A stretch of DNA of 42,543 bases from Clostridiales bacterium UBA3953 (GTDB taxonomy: Bacteria; Bacillota; Clostridia; Oscillospirales; CAG-272). Location of the stretch: positions 5,547 to 48,089 of the forward strand of contig DGDL01000030.1 of NCBI GenBank assembly GCA_002385415.1. The letters run 5' to 3'. Each line of letters begins with the position of its first letter. The stretch's first letter is position 1. Below the pieces are notes generated by a model, which did no database searches, was not told the DNA's origin, and saw only the letters and a program-made list of their open reading frames with translations. Below, piece by piece: positions 23,777 to 31,229 of the stretch. The translations under genes were made by a program, and so were the position numbers.

Positions 23777-25153
23777 ATGGACGAACAGAAAATACCGAAA
23801 CGAATACTTAATTCTTTAATGAACTCTATCGCAGCAGGCGTCGTTCCCCGCACGGGCGCACCTTACATTGCAATTGGCCGCTCCGACGAGATTGCCGCGC
23901 TGCTCGGCGACCTCGAGCTTATCAACGAAGGCGGCAGCTCCATGCGCTTTATAGTTGGCAAGTACGGCAGCGGAAAGAGCTTCCTTATGCAGCTTATACG
24001 CAGCTATGCCGTCGAGCGGGGTTTTGTCTGCGCCGACTGCGACCTTTCGCCCGAGCGCCGCTTTTGCGGCGGCAAAGGCACCGGCGTCGCGACCTATCGC
24101 GAGCTGATTAAAAACCTTTCGTCGAAAGCCGCGCCTGATGGCGGGGCACTGACGATTATAGTTTCAAAGTGGCTGTCCGAGCTTCGCTCGGAGCTTGCCG
24201 CATCGGGGCTGGAACCTGCCAGCCCGCAATTTGACGCCGAGCTGAAAGCGCGTGTCTATGTGCTCGGCCGAGAGCTTGAAGGCCATGTGGGCGGTTTTGA
24301 TTTCGCGCGCGTGCTGACACTATATTACGAAGCGTCGCGCTTTGATTCGGACGAAGCCGAGGCAAAACGCTCGGCATGCCTGCGCTGGCTGCGCGGCGAG
24401 TTTGCCACCAAAACCGAAGCTCGCTCGGCACTCGGGGTCGGTGATATAATAAATGATGACAACTGGTACGATTATGTAAAACTGCTTGCGGTATTTGTGC
24501 GCAAGATTGGCTACCGCGGCCTTGTCGTTTTCATAGACGAGTGCGTCAACCTGTATAAAATCTCCAACCGCATCTCGCGTGAAAACAACTATGAAAAATT
24601 GCTTTCGATGTTCAACGACGCGCTGGGAGGACGCGCGCCCGGTCTCGCCATGATACTCGGCGGAACGCCACAGTTTCTCGAAGACACGCGGCGGGGCCTG
24701 TTCAGCTATGAGGCGCTGCGCTCGCGTCTTGCGGACAGCAGATTTTCGGGTGCCGGCTATCGCAACATGCTCGGGCCGGTGATAAGACTGCGCAGGCTGT
24801 CGGACGACGAGCTTTTTGCGCTCATAGCGCGTATCACAAAGCTGCATGCCCAGGCCTACTCGTGGGAGCCGCGCGTGACAACCGAAGAGCAGGTCGAATT
24901 TCTCAAAATCTGCCTTGCGCGTGCGGGCGCCGACACCATGATAACCCCGCGCGAGATCATCCGCGACTACATGCAGGTGCTTAACATTCTTTTGCAAAAC
25001 CCGGACGCGACCTTTGCCGAGATTGTGGGAAGCGGCGTCGTGACGCTCAAAACCGCCTACAACGGCGAAAACCTGCCCCCCGAAGTCGAAACCGAGCATG
25101 ACGGTGACAAGTCCCGGAGAAAAGCGTTTACGCTTGAGGATATTGAGATATGA
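23777..25153 (+). CDS. BrxD-like (DUF2791-type) P-loop ATP-binding protein
   Basis: A 458-residue AAA/STAND-like ATPase. IPKRILNSL...GVVPRTGAPYIAIGR precedes Walker A (G61-KYGSGKS, with K67). Walker B is LVVFIDECVNL with D254/E255. The sensor-like GGTPQFLEDTRRG and a later arginine-rich region (about 310-345) follow. The order and the phrase GRxxEI...F-I-V-G-x-Y-G-x-G-K-S-F match the family that includes BREX BrxD and other DUF2791 proteins, which often sit beside helicases. It is packed between the TerB_N gene (17 bp) and the lipoprotein gene (4-bp ATGA overlap). No helicase, methylase or PglZ is within the window, so this is not a BREX locus. Confidence 0.78.
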   Translation: MDEQKIPKRILNSLMNSIAAGVVPRTGAPYIAIGRSDEIAALLGDLELINEGGSSMRFIVGKYGSGKSFLMQLIRSYAVERGFVCADCDLSPERRFCGGKGTGVATYRELIKNLSSKAAPDGGALTIIVSKWLSELRSELAASGLEPASPQFDAELKARVYVLGRELEGHVGGFDFARVLTLYYEASRFDSDEAEAKRSACLRWLRGEFATKTEARSALGVGDIINDDNWYDYVKLLAVFVRKIGYRGLVVFIDECVNLYKISNRISRENNYEKLLSMFNDALGGRAPGLAMILGGTPQFLEDTRRGLFSYEALRSRLADSRFSGAGYRNMLGPVIRLRRLSDDELFALIARITKLHAQAYSWEPRVTTEEQVEFLKICLARAGADTMITPREIIRDYMQVLNILLQNPDATFAEIVGSGVVTLKTAYNGENLPPEVETEHDGDKSRRKAFTLEDIEI

Positions 25154-26019
25154 AACGTGCAATACTTGCAATAATCGCGGCGGTCACCGCGCTCGCCAGT
25201 GTTTCGTGCGGCGCGAGACTAAACAAACAGGGCGACCCCGAGCAGTATTTTGACACCGTCCTGCCGGGCGGCGGTGTGGCAGAGGAAGAGGACAAACCCG
25301 CGGTCGCCGACAAAAGCACAGAGAAAACGAGACCGCCCAAATACAGCAAATATTTCGATGTCGCCGTCAAAGAAACCGAAAGCGGAATCCTTTATCTGCC
25401 TTATATTGACGATGACGGCAGCGAAACCGGCGATATTATTGTCGTCGGCTACAACGGCACATCGCTCAATGTGACCGTTCCATCGATTATCGACGGCGGC
25501 AACGTGCGCGCCATCAGCGAAGGCGCTTTTTTCGGAAAAACAATCGTCACGTCGGTAGTGTTACCCGACTCCGTCACAGAAATCGGACGAGCGGCTTTTT
25601 CGTCATGTCCGAACCTGCGTTCGATAAAGTTCGGGCGCGGCATAACAGAGCTTCCGCCCGCCGTACTGCGAAACTGCCGGGTGCTTTCGGACGTAACACT
25701 TCCCGATACGCTTGAAGTTATCGGAGATTTTGCTTTTGAGGGCTGTATAATGCTTGAGCATCTGTATATCCCCGCGTCGGTCAAAGAGATTGGACACGAC
25801 GCGTTTATGACCTGCGAGCGGCTGACACTCGATGTCTCCGACAACGAATATGCCGCCGAATATGCAAGGGAGTATAATATAAACACCGACGAACGCTTCT
25901 CTTATGCGGCTTTCCGCAAAAGAGTGGCAATCGGAGTTTCTGTCGGTGCGGCTATAGCAGCAATATCGCTGGGCGGCCACTTTTATCTGCGCCGCAGAAA
26001 GGAGAAGCGTGCATGGTAG
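25150..26019 (+). CDS. Leucine-rich-repeat (BspA-type) lipoprotein with C-terminal membrane helix
   Basis: A 289-residue protein. The N-terminus is a lipoprotein signal (basic start, hydrophobic core, A-S-V-S-C with C20 as the likely lipidated residue). A low-complexity spacer is followed by a beta region (about 70-115) and four or so LRR_5 repeats of the BspA type (e.g. VVLPDSVTEIGRAAFSSCPN and VTLPDTLEVIGDFAFEGC), about residues 118-235. A hydrophobic helix (about 260-277) and an RRRKEKR tail end the chain. Having both a lipid anchor and a membrane helix is unusual. It starts inside the ATPase stop codon (ATGA), so it is translated with the TerB_N/ATPase pair; it may be an unrelated operon member. 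Its stop overlaps dtd by 7 bases. Confidence 0.75.
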   Translation: MKRAILAIIAAVTALASVSCGARLNKQGDPEQYFDTVLPGGGVAEEEDKPAVADKSTEKTRPPKYSKYFDVAVKETESGILYLPYIDDDGSETGDIIVVGYNGTSLNVTVPSIIDGGNVRAISEGAFFGKTIVTSVVLPDSVTEIGRAAFSSCPNLRSIKFGRGITELPPAVLRNCRVLSDVTLPDTLEVIGDFAFEGCIMLEHLYIPASVKEIGHDAFMTCERLTLDVSDNEYAAEYAREYNINTDERFSYAAFRKRVAIGVSVGAAIAAISLGGHFYLRRRKEKRAW

Positions 26020-26462
26020 CGGTATTTCAGCGCGTCACCGAAGCGTCGGTAACCGTAGACGGCAAGGTTGTCGGCGAGTGCGCAGCCGGATGCGCTATAC
26101 TTTTAGGAGTGGCCGTCGGCGACACCGAGGCGGACGCCGACAAACTTGCGGCCAAAATATCAAAATTGCGCGTTTTCTCCGACGAAAACGGCAAGCTCAA
26201 CAAATCTGTCATAGATATAGGCGGGTCGGCGCTGGTCGTGCCCAATTTCACCATTATCGCCGACTACACGCGCGGCAACCGTCCAGACTGGTTCGGCGCT
26301 GCACCGCCGGATGAAGCCAATGCACTGTTCGAGAGATTCTGCAGCTCGCTTGCCGAGGCCGGGGTCCCCGCCGCAAAAGGAATTTTCGGGGCCGACATGC
26401 TCGTCTCCATAAAAAACGACGGCCCGGTTACGCTGGTGCTCGACAGCCGTCGCCTTAAATAG
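26013..26462 (+). CDS. dtd: D-aminoacyl-tRNA deacylase
   Basis: A 149-residue Dtd homodimer subunit that hydrolyses D-amino acids from mischarged tRNAs. The family layout is intact: MVAVFQRVTEASVTVDGKVVG at the start, RVFSDENGKLN, the catalytic-Thr motif and the cis-GlyPro motif N-D-G137-P138-V-T. The usual SQFT active-site motif reads P77-N78-F79-T80 here, so the Thr is kept while Ser-Gln are replaced. NRPDWFGAAPPDEA matches the family. The start has AAAGGAGA upstream and lies inside the end of the lipoprotein gene. Confidence 0.93.
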   Translation: MVAVFQRVTEASVTVDGKVVGECAAGCAILLGVAVGDTEADADKLAAKISKLRVFSDENGKLNKSVIDIGGSALVVPNFTIIADYTRGNRPDWFGAAPPDEANALFERFCSSLAEAGVPAAKGIFGADMLVSIKNDGPVTLVLDSRRLK

Positions 26463-26481
26463 TCTTTTTGTCTTATTTTTC

Positions 26482-26490
26482 TGGTATAAT
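26482..26490 (+). promoter_or_regulatory. Extended -10 promoter immediately before hemZ
   Basis: TGGTATAAT gives a TATAAT at 26485-26490 with the extended TGn element. No good -35 is seen 17 bp upstream. Transcription would begin about 26496-26498, at the hemZ ATG itself. No Shine-Dalgarno lies between the box and the ATG. Confidence 0.55.
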
Positions 26491-26495
26491 AAACG

Positions 26496-27986
26496 ATGAA
26501 ACTGATTACCGAAGGTAATGTAAATAAATACTATGCGCAAACACTTTGTCTCCTCTTCTTCCCCACCGCAAAGTTTTCCGAATCGGAGCCGGTAACACCC
26601 TCTACTCCGGTCGTGAAAATGACGCTGACCGAAGTTGAAAGCGGAGTGCGCGCCACCGCCAAAATCAAAACCGAGGCCGGCGAGTCGTATGCCGAGGTCT
26701 TCATGCAATATGAAGACAGCGGTGCGTTGAGCCGTCGCCGCACCGACAATATTGCACTGGGCGCCGCCATGCTCGATGCCGGCCGAAAGCTGTTCGGCAT
26801 CACGCCGGCATGGGGGCTGCTTACCGGTGTCAGACCCGCAAAAATCGCAAAAGAATACATCGAGCGCGGGCTGGACGACAAGTCCACCACACGCGAGCTT
26901 GCGGCAAATTACCTTATAAATCCCAAAAAGGCGGCTCTGCTGACCACCATCGCCCGCAACGAATACAATATAGCCAAAACACTCGACGACGACATGTGCA
27001 GCGTGTATATCTCCATCCCGTTCTGCCCTACGCGCTGCGCTTATTGTTCTTTTGTTTCTTATTCCACAAAGCGGCTGCTTTCGCTTATCCCCGACTATCT
27101 CGAGCGGCTGTACCGCGACATCGACGACATGTTTGCGCTTATCGGCGAGCTTGGGTTGCGCGTGGTGACGGTTTACATCGGCGGCGGCACGCCGACCATT
27201 CTGACCGCCGACCAACTTTCGGCACTGCTCGAGCGGATTGCCCGGCATGTTGACCAGGCTTCGCTGCGCGAGCTGACGCTTGAGGCCGGACGCCCCGACA
27301 CCATAACAGCCGAAAAAATAGCGGTCGCAAATAACTGCGGTGTTTCGCGCATCAGCATCAACCCCCAGACCCTCAACAACGCCATACTCGAAGGTATCGG
27401 GCGCAGGCACACCGCCGAGGACTTTTACCGCGCTTTTTCGCTTGCGCGCGAGGGCGGGATAAAGACCATCAACTGCGACCTTATAGCAGGGCTGCCGTCC
27501 GAACGCTTCTCAAGCTATTCGCGCAGTGTCGACGCGGTGCTAAAGCTGCGGCCGGAAAATGTGACTTTCCACACATTTTGTGTCAAAAAATCTGCCGACC
27601 TTATCCGCGACTGCACCGAACTTTATCTTCGCAACGGCGGCGAAACGTCAAAGAGCGTCGATTATTCACAGCTTAAAGCAAAAAATGCCGGATATGTGCC
27701 ATACTATATTTACAGGCAAAAGAACACGGTCGGCAATCTTGAAAATGTGGGGTTCGCGCTGCGCGGTCACGAGGGTCTTTACAACATTATCATGATGGAA
27801 GAGCTGCACAGCGTGTTCGCCGCCGGCGCGGGCGGGATTACAAAACTTGTCCCGAGAAACGGCAGCCGCATCCAGCGCGTTGCGGTGCCAAAATATCCAT
27901 ACGAGTATCTCGCCATGGATAAAGACCCCGAAGCAATGAATTCCCTATACGACAAAATCCGCAAATTTTATCAAGAGAATTTCTGA
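26496..27986 (+). CDS. hemZ: Coproporphyrinogen dehydrogenase-like radical SAM protein HemZ
   Basis: A 496-residue radical-SAM protein of the HemZ/HemN type. It is annotated by family as oxygen-independent coproporphyrinogen III dehydrogenase, although whether clostridial HemZ makes haem is uncertain. The cluster motif is C177/C181/C184 (PFCPTRCAYCSF). VYIGGGTPTILTADQLSALL, a TLEAGRPDTIT motif and SINPQTLNNAILEGIGRRHT are typical. The N-terminal region before the SAM domain (about 1-165) with GVRPAKIA is specific to HemZ rather than HemW. ATG 26496 is used because no in-frame ribosome site exists nearby; its position just behind a -10 box suggests leaderless expression. No other haem gene is in view. 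Confidence 0.88.
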   Translation: MKLITEGNVNKYYAQTLCLLFFPTAKFSESEPVTPSTPVVKMTLTEVESGVRATAKIKTEAGESYAEVFMQYEDSGALSRRRTDNIALGAAMLDAGRKLFGITPAWGLLTGVRPAKIAKEYIERGLDDKSTTRELAANYLINPKKAALLTTIARNEYNIAKTLDDDMCSVYISIPFCPTRCAYCSFVSYSTKRLLSLIPDYLERLYRDIDDMFALIGELGLRVVTVYIGGGTPTILTADQLSALLERIARHVDQASLRELTLEAGRPDTITAEKIAVANNCGVSRISINPQTLNNAILEGIGRRHTAEDFYRAFSLAREGGIKTINCDLIAGLPSERFSSYSRSVDAVLKLRPENVTFHTFCVKKSADLIRDCTELYLRNGGETSKSVDYSQLKAKNAGYVPYYIYRQKNTVGNLENVGFALRGHEGLYNIIMMEELHSVFAAGAGGITKLVPRNGSRIQRVAVPKYPYEYLAMDKDPEAMNSLYDKIRKFYQENF

Positions 27987-28006
27987 ATTTGAAACGGAAA
28001 CATTAG

Positions 28007-28951
28007 ATGTTAACTGTAAGTAAGACTTTTTTAAGCGAGGCCGACAAGCAGGACTTTGTTTTGCAGTGTGAAGCAAAATTCGAAGCCGAACTTGACCGGG
28101 TTGCACGCGCCATCCGCGAGGAGGCGGGGCTGAAAGTCGTAACCCTCTCGGGGCCAACCTGTTCAGGCAAAACTACAACCGCAGCGACCCTGATACGCGA
28201 CTGGGAAAGCTATGGCACTCGCGTGCGGCTTATTTCAATAGACGACTTTTTCCGCGATAGAACGGAACTGTATGCCGAAGCCAAAGCCGAAGGGCGCGAC
28301 CAACCCGATTTTGAGACGGTGCGCGCCATTGATTTCGAGCTGCTGCAAGAGTGTGTCGAAAAAATAAACAGCGGTGAAACAGTGAGCTTGCCGCTCTTCG
28401 ATTTTACCGAAGGCAGGCGTATAGGTTATGACAACTTTGACTCCGCCAGCTATGACGTCGTTCTTTTTGAGGGGATTCAGGCCATATATCCCGAGGTAAC
28501 CGAGCTTTTCAAACATTATCACCACAAATCCATCTATATTTCGGTTGCAGACGACGTGACGGTAAACGGCGTGTTTTTCTCGAGCCGCAAAGTGCGCTTT
28601 CTGCGCCGGCTTGTGCGCGATTACCTGTTCCGCGCCGCGGCCCCCGAGTACACATTCACACTTTGGAGAAATGTTGCCCGCAACGAAGATATAAATATAT
28701 TGCCGTTTTCCGATAATGCCGATATAAAGCTCAACTCTTTTCTTCCCTACGAGCTTTTTGTGATAAAGCCGTATGCACTCTCGCTGCTTCGAGCACTGCC
28801 CGAAGGCTCGCAGTACGCAGAGGAAGCGGCGCAAATTATAGCAAATCTTGAAAAGCTGGACACAATCGGCTCGGATTATGTGTCCGACGAGTCGGTTTTC
28901 CGAGAGTTTATCGGGCCGAGGAATATGGCAAACAGTCATATAACAATTTGA
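28007..28951 (+). CDS. Uridine kinase/phosphoribulokinase-family P-loop kinase
   Basis: A 314-residue soluble P-loop kinase. Walker A is G49-P-T-C-S-G-K-T56 (TLSGPTCSGKTTTAATLI). IDDFF (about residues 78-82) and the DFET-VRAIDFELL stretch match the uridine kinase/PRK fold, and VVLFEGIQAIYPEV supplies a typical Walker-B-like motif. About 45 residues precede the P-loop, and the C-terminal half includes an arginine-rich R-K-V-R-F-L-R-R-L-V-R-D-Y stretch similar to the lid region. It resembles the clostridial uridine kinase-like group, but the phosphate acceptor is unproved. Purine nucleoside phosphorylase and mtaD follow, so a nucleoside-salvage role is plausible. Confidence 0.78.
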   Translation: MLTVSKTFLSEADKQDFVLQCEAKFEAELDRVARAIREEAGLKVVTLSGPTCSGKTTTAATLIRDWESYGTRVRLISIDDFFRDRTELYAEAKAEGRDQPDFETVRAIDFELLQECVEKINSGETVSLPLFDFTEGRRIGYDNFDSASYDVVLFEGIQAIYPEVTELFKHYHHKSIYISVADDVTVNGVFFSSRKVRFLRRLVRDYLFRAAAPEYTFTLWRNVARNEDINILPFSDNADIKLNSFLPYELFVIKPYALSLLRALPEGSQYAEEAAQIIANLEKLDTIGSDYVSDESVFREFIGPRNMANSHITI

Positions 28952-28970
28952 CAAAGCAGAGGAAACCAAG

Positions 28971-29804
28971 ATGAAAGCTGTATATTCCGACTATGTCGAA
29001 AGCGCCGAATATATACGCTCCAAAATCACGGAAGCCGGGCAAAAAATGCCCAAACTCGCCATTATACTGGGAAGCGGACTGGGCTGCTATGCAGACACGC
29101 TCGAAGACCCCGTTACAATACCCTATAAGGATATTCCGCATTTCCCTGTGTCCACCGTATCCTATCAAAAGGGCGAGCTTGTCTGCGGACTACGCGGCAA
29201 TGTGCCCGTCCTCGCCATGAACGGGCGGTTTCATTACTATGAAGGCTGGGAGATGTGGCAGACCGCATATCCGATTGGCGTGTTTAAGCTTCTCGGTATC
29301 GAAAAGCTGATTATCACCAACGCTGCGGGCGGCATTTCGACCGACTACAGGCCGGGAGACCTCGTAGCGATAACCGACCACATCAAGCTGTCTCCCGATT
29401 CGCCCGTTCGCGGCGCCAACATCCCGGAGTTTGGCGAACGCTTTTTTGACATGCAAGATGTCTATGACAAGTCCATGATAGCGCTCGCCAAACGCAAGGC
29501 AGAGGAGCTGGGCTTTACAATAAAAGAAGGCGTCTACGGCTATATGTCCGGCCCGCAGTATGAGACGCCCGCCGAAATACGCATGCTCGGTATGCTCGGC
29601 GCGACGGTGGTAGGCATGTCTACCGTCGCGGAGGTGATATTTGCCGCGCAGTGCAAGCTGCCCGTGCTTTGCATTTCATGCGTTTCAAACATGGCAGCAG
29701 GCATCACCGGTGCCGCGATAACCGAAGAAGAAGTCCTCGAGACCGGCAAGGTTGTATCCGAGCGTTTTACCGCACTTGTCGACGCACTTGTCGCATCTTT
29801 ATAA
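28971..29804 (+). CDS. Purine nucleoside phosphorylase I
   Basis: A 277-residue trimeric-type PNP that cleaves purine (2'-deoxy)ribonucleosides with phosphate to free base and ribose-1-phosphate. IILGSGLG (about 31-38) is the phosphate loop, NGRFHYYEGW (about 84-93) the second phosphate/sugar site, and ITNAAGGIS, YGYMSGPQYETPAEIRML and GMSTVAEV complete the family motifs. The specificity-related residue after V-S is Asn (SCVSNMAAG), as in guanosine/inosine enzymes. AGAGGA lies upstream of the ATG, 20 bp after the kinase-like gene. Confidence 0.94.
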   Translation: MKAVYSDYVESAEYIRSKITEAGQKMPKLAIILGSGLGCYADTLEDPVTIPYKDIPHFPVSTVSYQKGELVCGLRGNVPVLAMNGRFHYYEGWEMWQTAYPIGVFKLLGIEKLIITNAAGGISTDYRPGDLVAITDHIKLSPDSPVRGANIPEFGERFFDMQDVYDKSMIALAKRKAEELGFTIKEGVYGYMSGPQYETPAEIRMLGMLGATVVGMSTVAEVIFAAQCKLPVLCISCVSNMAAGITGAAITEEEVLETGKVVSERFTALVDALVASL

Positions 29805-29810
29805 ATTTAC

Positions 29811-29954
29811 GGCAAGCCGCATAGATTTGCGGGCGGCAGACCGGGTTTGAGCCGGTCGGCTCAATTCATGGGGCTTACCAGCTTTGATTTTTAACGGGGA
29901 GACTGCCCTCCCCGGATAAAGATTCACCGAAAAACGATTTGCGGGGGAGTAAAA
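29811..29954 (+). promoter_or_regulatory. Switch-like structured leader upstream of mtaD
   Basis: Two overlapping, mutually exclusive hairpins occur: GACCGG/CCGGTC (29839-29857) and TTGAGCC/GGCTCAA (29847-29864). Further on, CTCCCC (29908-29913) can pair with GGGGAG at 29896-29901 (hairpin extended to 7 bp, loop ACTGCC) or with an identical GGGGAG at 29944-29949 that is the mtaD ribosome site. This arrangement would allow a ligand or ribosome to hide or expose the Shine-Dalgarno. It matches no riboswitch class I recognise. A plain set of hairpins remains possible. Confidence 0.5.
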
Positions 29955-31229
29955 ATGCTGCTTTTTACAAATGTCACGACCCAGGCGGGAAAAGACCTGT
30001 ACGTTACGGTTGACGGAGCCTATATAAAAAGCATCACGTCCGAACGACCGGCAGGCAACTTTGAGCGCATCATAGACTGCAAGGACACCCTCATGCTGCC
30101 CGGGCTTTACAACACTCACACGCACGCGGCGATGACGCTTTTCCGCGGCTACGGCGAGGACCTTCCGCTTCAGCGCTGGCTTACCGAGCGTATTTTCCCT
30201 GCCGAGGAAAAGCTCACCGCTCAGTCGGTATACACGGCGTCAATGCTTGCGGCGGCTGAGATGATAAGCGCCGGCATTGTGTCGTTTACCGACATGTATA
30301 TGTTCCCCGAAGAAACGGCGCGCGCCGTCGCCGAGACGGGGATGAAGGCAAACCTTTGCCGTCCCATTCTCTCGTTTGACCCCGACGAGTCGATTAAAGA
30401 CAGCGAGCGCCTTGCAGAAGCCATGTCGCTTTACAATGAATGGCATAATGCATGCGACGGGCGAATAAAAATAGACATGTCCCTGCATGCCGAGTATACC
30501 AATACTGAGCGCTCGTGCCGGGAGACCGCAGAGTATGCCAAATCGCTCGGCGCAAATATGCATATCCACCTCTCCGAAACCAAAACCGAGCATGAGGAAT
30601 GCAAAGCGCGGCACGGCGGTCGCACCCCCGCATGTTTTATGTACGACTGCGGCGTGTTCGACTCTAAAACAACCGCCGCACACTGCGTTTGGCTGGAAGA
30701 CTCTGACCTGCCGCTGCTGCGGGAAAAAGGAGTGACGGTTGCGCACAACCCTGTCAGCAACCTCAAGCTGGGCAGCGGCGTGATGCCCTATCGCAAATAC
30801 CGCGACGCGGGTATAAACGTGTCGCTCGGCACCGACGGCGCAGCCTCGAACAACACGCTGGACGTGATGAAGGAGATGTACGTCGCGGCGCTCATACACA
30901 AAGGCACCAGTCTTGCGCCCGACAGCGTGACCGCAGCCGACGTGCTCGAGTCGGCGACTATCTGCGGCTCGCGTGCACAGGGACGGGACGACTGCGGGCG
31001 ACTTGAGCCCGGCTGCCGCGCCGACCTGATTTTGATTGACACCGATTCGATTAACAATATCCCCTCCTATGATCCCGCATATACTGCCGTTTACAGCGCA
31101 AACCGCTCCGATGTGCGCCTGACAATGGTAGACGGGAAAATACTTTACGAAAACGGCGAGTTTATGACGCTTGACATTGAAAAAGTCAAAGCCGAGATGA
31201 GGTACACTTGTGCGCACTACTTCGACTGA
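29955..31229 (+). CDS. mtaD: 5-methylthioadenosine/S-adenosylhomocysteine deaminase-like amidohydrolase
   Basis: A 424-residue amidohydrolase of the MtaD/SsnA type, deaminating adenosine-type nucleosides. Metal and catalytic residues: NTH55-T-H57 in LPGLYNTHTHAAMTLFRGYGEDLPL, H205 and E208 in MHIHLSETKTE, H243 in AAHCVW, and D294 in GTDGAASNN. FRGYGEDLPLQRWL is characteristic of the family. The GGGGGAG ribosome site is 5 bp before ATG 29955 and may be sequestered by the leader. Next to PNP it could convert MTA, SAH or adenosine to the inosine form for phosphorolysis. The stop overlaps the following GTG start by about 20 bases. Confidence 0.88.
   Translation: MLLFTNVTTQAGKDLYVTVDGAYIKSITSERPAGNFERIIDCKDTLMLPGLYNTHTHAAMTLFRGYGEDLPLQRWLTERIFPAEEKLTAQSVYTASMLAAAEMISAGIVSFTDMYMFPEETARAVAETGMKANLCRPILSFDPDESIKDSERLAEAMSLYNEWHNACDGRIKIDMSLHAEYTNTERSCRETAEYAKSLGANMHIHLSETKTEHEECKARHGGRTPACFMYDCGVFDSKTTAAHCVWLEDSDLPLLREKGVTVAHNPVSNLKLGSGVMPYRKYRDAGINVSLGTDGAASNNTLDVMKEMYVAALIHKGTSLAPDSVTAADVLESATICGSRAQGRDDCGRLEPGCRADLILIDTDSINNIPSYDPAYTAVYSANRSDVRLTMVDGKILYENGEFMTLDIEKVKAEMRYTCAHYFD

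Noticed and set aside
21714..25153. A BREX or other named defence system
   Set aside because: PglZ, BrxC/PglY, a methyltransferase and a helicase are all absent; only the ATPase resembles BrxD.
26160..27410. A 416-codon minus-strand open frame opposite dtd and hemZ
   Set aside because: Both plus-strand genes are firmly identified; the antisense frame spans their junction and has no features of a gene.
29811..29954. A known SAM, SAH, purine or preQ1 riboswitch
   Set aside because: I could not line up the conserved core of any of these classes with the leader, so it is listed only as switch-like.
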